From SbD1 sp039679945 (lineage in GTDB: Bacteria; Desulfobacterota; Syntrophobacteria; Syntrophobacterales; Syntrophobacteraceae): DNA of 64,000 nt. Below the pieces are notes generated by a model that was given only the letters and a program-made list of their open reading frames with translations, ran no database searches and was not told where the DNA came from. Made by a program: the position numbers and the translations under genes. Positions 60,647 to 64,000 of the stretch are shown here, piece after piece; position 1 is the stretch's first letter; each line of letters starts with the position of its first letter. The stretch lies in NCBI GenBank assembly GCA_039679945.1, contig JBDKTY010000063.1:1-64000 (forward strand). Reading direction: 5' to 3'.

Positions 60647-63103
60647 TCAGGCCGCTTTCCTTTTGTGGCTTTCCACGAAGCTCGGCGCCGGTACCCGCGG
60701 TGGTGAATGATCAAGATACAGTTTCCATGTTTCCTCGAAAGCTTTCTCATTTGACCGGTTTTCCATGAACCGCCGGGCGGCCCCTCCCATCTGCCTCCGC
60801 TTCGCATCGTCGGATAAAAGGGTTTCCAGGGCGTCCACCAGGCTCGATGCATCCCCGGCGCGAACGATGAGCCCGGTCTGGTCGGGGACGATATTCTCCC
60901 GCGGTCCTCCGGAGTCCGTAACGATCACGGGCAGTCCGGAAGCCTGCGCCTCCAGCACGACGTTCCCGAAGGTGTCCGTGGCGCTTGGAAAGGCAAAAAC
61001 ATCGCAACTCGCATACACGGTCGCCAGGTCCTCGCCTTCCAAATACCCCGTGAATATGCAGGGAGCGCCCTCCATGTACATTTTCAACTCATCCAATTGG
61101 GGCCCGTCACCCACCACGATCAACTCGGCGCCTTCCACTTTTTGCATGATCTCCTTGAAGGCCCACCCCAGGAGGATCAGGTCTTTTTCCTTCGACACCC
61201 TGCCGACATAGAGGATTTTGGGACCCGGACCGGCCCCGAAGCGAACCCGGAGGTAATCGAGATCGCGCTTCGAGGGGTGGAATTTCGCGGTGTCAACGCC
61301 TCTTGGAAAGAGGCGGATCTTCTCGGGGCTTATTCCCTTTGCCGTCAGGTCATCCCGGGTACTCGCCGAGGGAACCAGGATGAGGTCGAGCTGTTCGTAG
61401 AACCAGACGATGTATTTCCAGACCAGGCTCTCCACGCCCCCATCTCCGGTAAGTTTGCGAGCGTACTCGGGCACCGCCGTGTGATAGGTCCCGCTGACGG
61501 GGACCTTCATTATTTTGCCGATCGCAAGGGCAGCCAGGCCCAGGGGACCCGGAGTAGCCGTGTGGATCTGCGTGAACCCGTTTTCGTAGCAGTAGTCGAG
61601 CATCTCCAGAAAAGGTGTGAGAAACAGCTTCTGTTCTGGATACTCGGGAAACTCGAAAACCCCGATGGGCTTGAAGTTGCGAACGCCTTCGACCCGGGGT
61701 CGCTCTTCGGCGTCGCAGGTGATAACAGTGAGGTCCTTGCCGCTGGTTTTAGCCAGTTCGACCTGGTGCTGGAGAGTGAGCGCGACGCCGTTGATTTCAT
61801 AGAACGTGTCCGTGAAGTGCGCCATTTTCAGGGCGGGGCGCTCCGTTCTTGAACCAAACCGTTCAAGGACACTGTCACTGAAGACCCGATCTCTCGAAAA
61901 CATCGAAAATGTAACGAAATAGGGCGCCAACACGGTCGAAAGCGCTCCTGCCGATCCGAGTGACTGGAAGAGGTTGAAGAAGTTGGCGCCGGAAAAGTGG
62001 CCGATAAGTGAGTTCCAAAAGTGCAGCAGGACCTTGTTGGAGACCTGGTTTACGAAATGGAACCACCTTTCGGCCCTGTTTTCGGGCTCGCCATTGCCAT
62101 TGTTCACCATGTCCATCAGAATCGGGTCATCGTGCAGGAGTTTCCATGCTTCCAGGCGGAGCTGGTCCTCAATGCCGAAGTCTTCACGCTGCCTGGGGAC
62201 CTTGGCCTGCCTCCAGGAATAGAGAACACGGCTCAAAAGCCCCGCTTCCTCTTCCGGGCCGGCCTGAAGGCAGCGGTCCAGGAAACGCAGGACGACGTCC
62301 CTGCCGACGTTTTTCTCGAACCTGAATTTCTTTTTGTAGAACTGATAGGCGATTCCGTAGAGGTTATGGGACATTGCCCGTGGATCGGAGGCCCTGCCCG
62401 AGACTCCCGCCTTGCCCGCGTCCAGGCCGAGGAAGAACTCCTTCAAAGTGCGGGCTCCCTTGACCTCCGTGTATTGACGGGCAATATTGAGCGAGCTGTG
62501 ATCATCGGAACCGCCGGTTATGTTTTTCTCCCAGGGTTTCGGGAAGGCGGGAAGGATTCCATGCCTTTCAATAAGGTCCTCGATCAACTCCGGCGTAAGC
62601 TTTTGGATTGCAAGCATGATAGCCTGGTTTTGGTACTCTTCCCTTGCTCCATTGAGTTCAAAATTCTTGAACAGCAGGATGAATTTCTCGAAATGGCCGA
62701 TCGTGAGTTTATCGTTCACCGCAAAGAGTGGGTGGGCCAGGACGTGGACTATCCCCGCCTCTTCCAGGTAGCGCGCGAGATCGTATATGTTCTCGCGGAC
62801 TTTCTGAATATCGGCGTGGATGCTCTCGTTTATGTCATAGGCGAGCACGTGGGCCTTGCAGCCGTCCTCGGGGAAGTAGGTAGTCACCTCCTCGCTGATG
62901 AATGTACCCGGCAGGTGCGCGATTTCGAGAGAGCCGGAAATGGTGTTATGGTCGGTGATGGTAACCAGGTCCATTCCCTTGTTTTTGGCTATTCGATAGA
63001 GTGTGGCGGGTTCCGTGAAACTTTCCGGACAGCCGAGCTTTTGGAGGATCCATTGCGATGGTCTTACCGAGTACCTCGAGTGAACGTGTAAATCGATATT
63101 CAT
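60647..63103 (-). CDS. PHP-domain/GT4 glycosyltransferase fusion protein
   Basis: An 818-residue two-part protein. The N-terminal PHP metal-dependent phosphoesterase domain has the full metal site: DLHVHS (His6, His8), ITDHNT (Asp51, His52), EE in FISEEV, HVLAHP and GGSDDHS. About 190 helical residues follow. The C-terminal GT4 glycosyltransferase starts near 425 (LKMAHFTDTFYEINGVALTL), with PGPLGLAALAIGKIMKVPVS and YHTA, then ILYVGRVSKEKDLILL, VVGDGPQLDEL and DTFGNVVLEAQASGLPVIVT (the EX7E site in the form D-x7-E). GT4 enzymes of this type use nucleotide sugars on lipids or glycans. It follows psd by 27 bases, suggesting glycolipid synthesis. Confidence 0.9.
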   Translation of the reverse strand: MNIDLHVHSRYSVRPSQWILQKLGCPESFTEPATLYRIAKNKGMDLVTITDHNTISGSLEIAHLPGTFISEEVTTYFPEDGCKAHVLAYDINESIHADIQKVRENIYDLARYLEEAGIVHVLAHPLFAVNDKLTIGHFEKFILLFKNFELNGAREEYQNQAIMLAIQKLTPELIEDLIERHGILPAFPKPWEKNITGGSDDHSSLNIARQYTEVKGARTLKEFFLGLDAGKAGVSGRASDPRAMSHNLYGIAYQFYKKKFRFEKNVGRDVVLRFLDRCLQAGPEEEAGLLSRVLYSWRQAKVPRQREDFGIEDQLRLEAWKLLHDDPILMDMVNNGNGEPENRAERWFHFVNQVSNKVLLHFWNSLIGHFSGANFFNLFQSLGSAGALSTVLAPYFVTFSMFSRDRVFSDSVLERFGSRTERPALKMAHFTDTFYEINGVALTLQHQVELAKTSGKDLTVITCDAEERPRVEGVRNFKPIGVFEFPEYPEQKLFLTPFLEMLDYCYENGFTQIHTATPGPLGLAALAIGKIMKVPVSGTYHTAVPEYARKLTGDGGVESLVWKYIVWFYEQLDLILVPSASTRDDLTAKGISPEKIRLFPRGVDTAKFHPSKRDLDYLRVRFGAGPGPKILYVGRVSKEKDLILLGWAFKEIMQKVEGAELIVVGDGPQLDELKMYMEGAPCIFTGYLEGEDLATVYASCDVFAFPSATDTFGNVVLEAQASGLPVIVTDSGGPRENIVPDQTGLIVRAGDASSLVDALETLLSDDAKRRQMGGAARRFMENRSNEKAFEETWKLYLDHSPPRVPAPSFVESHKRKAA

Positions 63104-63130
63104 GTTAGCTCCTGATATGAACAGTCCGTT

Positions 63131-63847
63131 CTATTCGATCAAAATCGTCTCGCCCGCCCGGACCGTGTCGCCCGGATGGACCCTGATCTTCATTCCATCA
63201 AAGGGTGGGACCACCAGGTCCACCTGTGATCCGATGCGGATCATCCCGAAGATCTGCCCGGCTCTCACCCGCTCGCCCGCATCGACATAGCTGTCGATCC
63301 CACTGACGCTTCTGGCGGCTATCTGAACCACATAACAGGGCAACGGCGCCCCGCGGTACTTACCCTCGATCCTCGTGACAGTCCTTTCGTTCCGGATGAG
63401 ATGGATGCTGTTCCGATAGAGAGGAAGCCACTTGAGGACTGTTCGCAGGTGCATGGATGCCATGGAGACATTTCCCTTAATCGCGGGGTAGTGGTGAATG
63501 AACCGCACGCGGCCGGAGACGGGAGCGCGGTTATAGTGGACGTCGAAGGGACTCATGAAAATGCCGATGAGGACCTTCGGACGGGATATGTCCTCCCTGG
63601 TGATATCATTTACCGACGCGGCGAGGCCTCGTTTGATCGAGATGACCTCCTGGCCGGGCGATACTTCCTTGACATAAACGACAGTCCCATCGGCCGGGCT
63701 GACTATTCCGGAATCGTCTGGAGGGATCTTTCTCGCGGGGTTTCTGAAAAACCATATATGGCGCCAGTAAAGAAAGCTCAGGCAGCAGAAGAGGACAAAG
63801 CAGAGAATCAGGCTGATTGGATGCGCTATGATTTTGTGTACCTCCAT
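63131..63847 (-). CDS. psd: Phosphatidylserine decarboxylase proenzyme
   Basis: A 238-residue membrane-associated decarboxylase that turns phosphatidylserine into phosphatidylethanolamine. It has an N-terminal hydrophobic anchor (ISLILCFVLFCCLSFLYW), the FFRNPARKIP segment, SPADGTVVYV, MSPFDVHYNRAPVSGRV, and the self-cleavage site in MIRIGSQVDLVVP, where cleavage at Gly-Ser makes the pyruvoyl group. This is the short (PSD-A, archaetidylserine-like) form rather than the longer E. coli type with LGST. AGGA lies 7 bases before the ATG. It overlaps the end of the preceding gene by 22 bases and precedes the PHP-glycosyltransferase gene by 27, forming an operon. Confidence 0.94.
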   Translation of the reverse strand: MEVHKIIAHPISLILCFVLFCCLSFLYWRHIWFFRNPARKIPPDDSGIVSPADGTVVYVKEVSPGQEVISIKRGLAASVNDITREDISRPKVLIGIFMSPFDVHYNRAPVSGRVRFIHHYPAIKGNVSMASMHLRTVLKWLPLYRNSIHLIRNERTVTRIEGKYRGAPLPCYVVQIAARSVSGIDSYVDAGERVRAGQIFGMIRIGSQVDLVVPPFDGMKIRVHPGDTVRAGETILIE

Positions 63848-64000
63848 ATTTCATCCTGTAAAACCCGGACAAGAGCCATTCCCGATGAGAACGGGAAGTT
63901 GATGACTTCAAAGAACTCCTCCTCCTTTTTGATGATCTTGAGCCATTTCTTTACTCCGGAGTGGCCGATCATCTCGCGAACATAGATGTTGGTGTCATGA
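63826..64000 (-). CDS. C-terminal part of an unidentified gene, cut by the window edge
   Basis: The last 57 codons of a gene entering from the right. They read HDTNIYVREMIGHSGVKKWL, then KIIKKEEEFFEVINFPFSSG, and end DEIWRYTKS at TAG 63826-63828. The frame is charged and compositionally protein-like, and its end overlaps the start of psd by 22 bases, as expected for a coupled operon. I do not recognise the family from this piece. A lipid-metabolism partner would fit the position, but the fragment shows no motif to prove it. Confidence 0.65.
   Translation of the reverse strand, partial: HDTNIYVREMIGHSGVKKWLKIIKKEEEFFEVINFPFSSGMALVRVLQDEIWRYTKS

Overview
The window looks like chromosome from a moderately GC-rich anaerobe of the Desulfobacterota (former Deltaproteobacteria, Syntrophobacter/Desulfomonile-like). 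This is inferred from a squalene-hopene cyclase, a HdrD-like iron-sulfur protein, lactate permeases, an ADP-forming acyl-CoA synthetase, a MucR/Ros regulator, a PEP-CTERM protein, an acyl-CoA radical-dehydratase-like enzyme and sigma-54 control. No rRNA, tRNA, CRISPR array, transposase or phage gene was seen. Several loci are decaying and short dispersed repeats are common between genes.

Layout. 0-6.9 kb: envelope genes (phospholipase D-like lipoprotein, two tandem BON proteins, patatin-like lipoprotein, PEP-CTERM protein) with remnants of a CsbD-like protein and of a PAS/histidine-kinase gene. 6.9-9.7 kb: TetR regulator and squalene-hopene cyclase in one operon with a clear operator. 10.0-11.4 kb: HAMP membrane protein and TauE/SafE permease. 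11.7-16.3 kb: a divergent lactate/glycolate locus whose permease is truncated and whose FAD subunit is frameshifted; the Fe-S subunit and GntR regulator are intact. 16.4-23.8 kb: a BMP-type nucleoside ABC transporter operon, split by an opposite-strand PhnD-like gene, with repeats inside the ATPase coding sequence. 24.2-26.9 kb: dTMP supply (ThyX, dUTPase, thymidylate kinase). 27-35 kb: small lipoprotein, LysR with divergent MFS transporter, MucR regulator, intact lactate permease, exported double rhodanese.

35.4-42.2 kb is the most distinctive metabolic block: a PAS/sigma-54 activator followed by a CoA-transferase, a 4-hydroxybutyryl-CoA-dehydratase-like protein and an MFS carrier. A -24/-12 promoter and two matching palindromes lie before the CoA-transferase. 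This looks like an inducible unit for uptake, CoA activation and dehydration of a small acid. 42.5-45.5 kb: lepA-hemW. 46.2-47.5 kb: HdrD-like electron-transfer protein. 47.8-51.4 kb: a large membrane protein and a two-gene ABC exporter. 52.1-55.3 kb: ADP-forming acyl-CoA synthetase and a phosphopantetheinyl transferase. 56-60 kb: a cache-domain protein, a 51-residue zinc-ribbon protein and two exported proteins of unknown role. 60-64 kb: a response-regulator receiver, a PHP-glycosyltransferase fusion, phosphatidylserine decarboxylase and a gene cut by the right edge, apparently a lipid/glycolipid group.

A REP-like palindromic repeat family occupies the gaps between about 45.9 and 57.3 kb. 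Start sites were chosen from Shine-Dalgarno matches and signal peptides; family assignments come from motif recognition only, without database searches.
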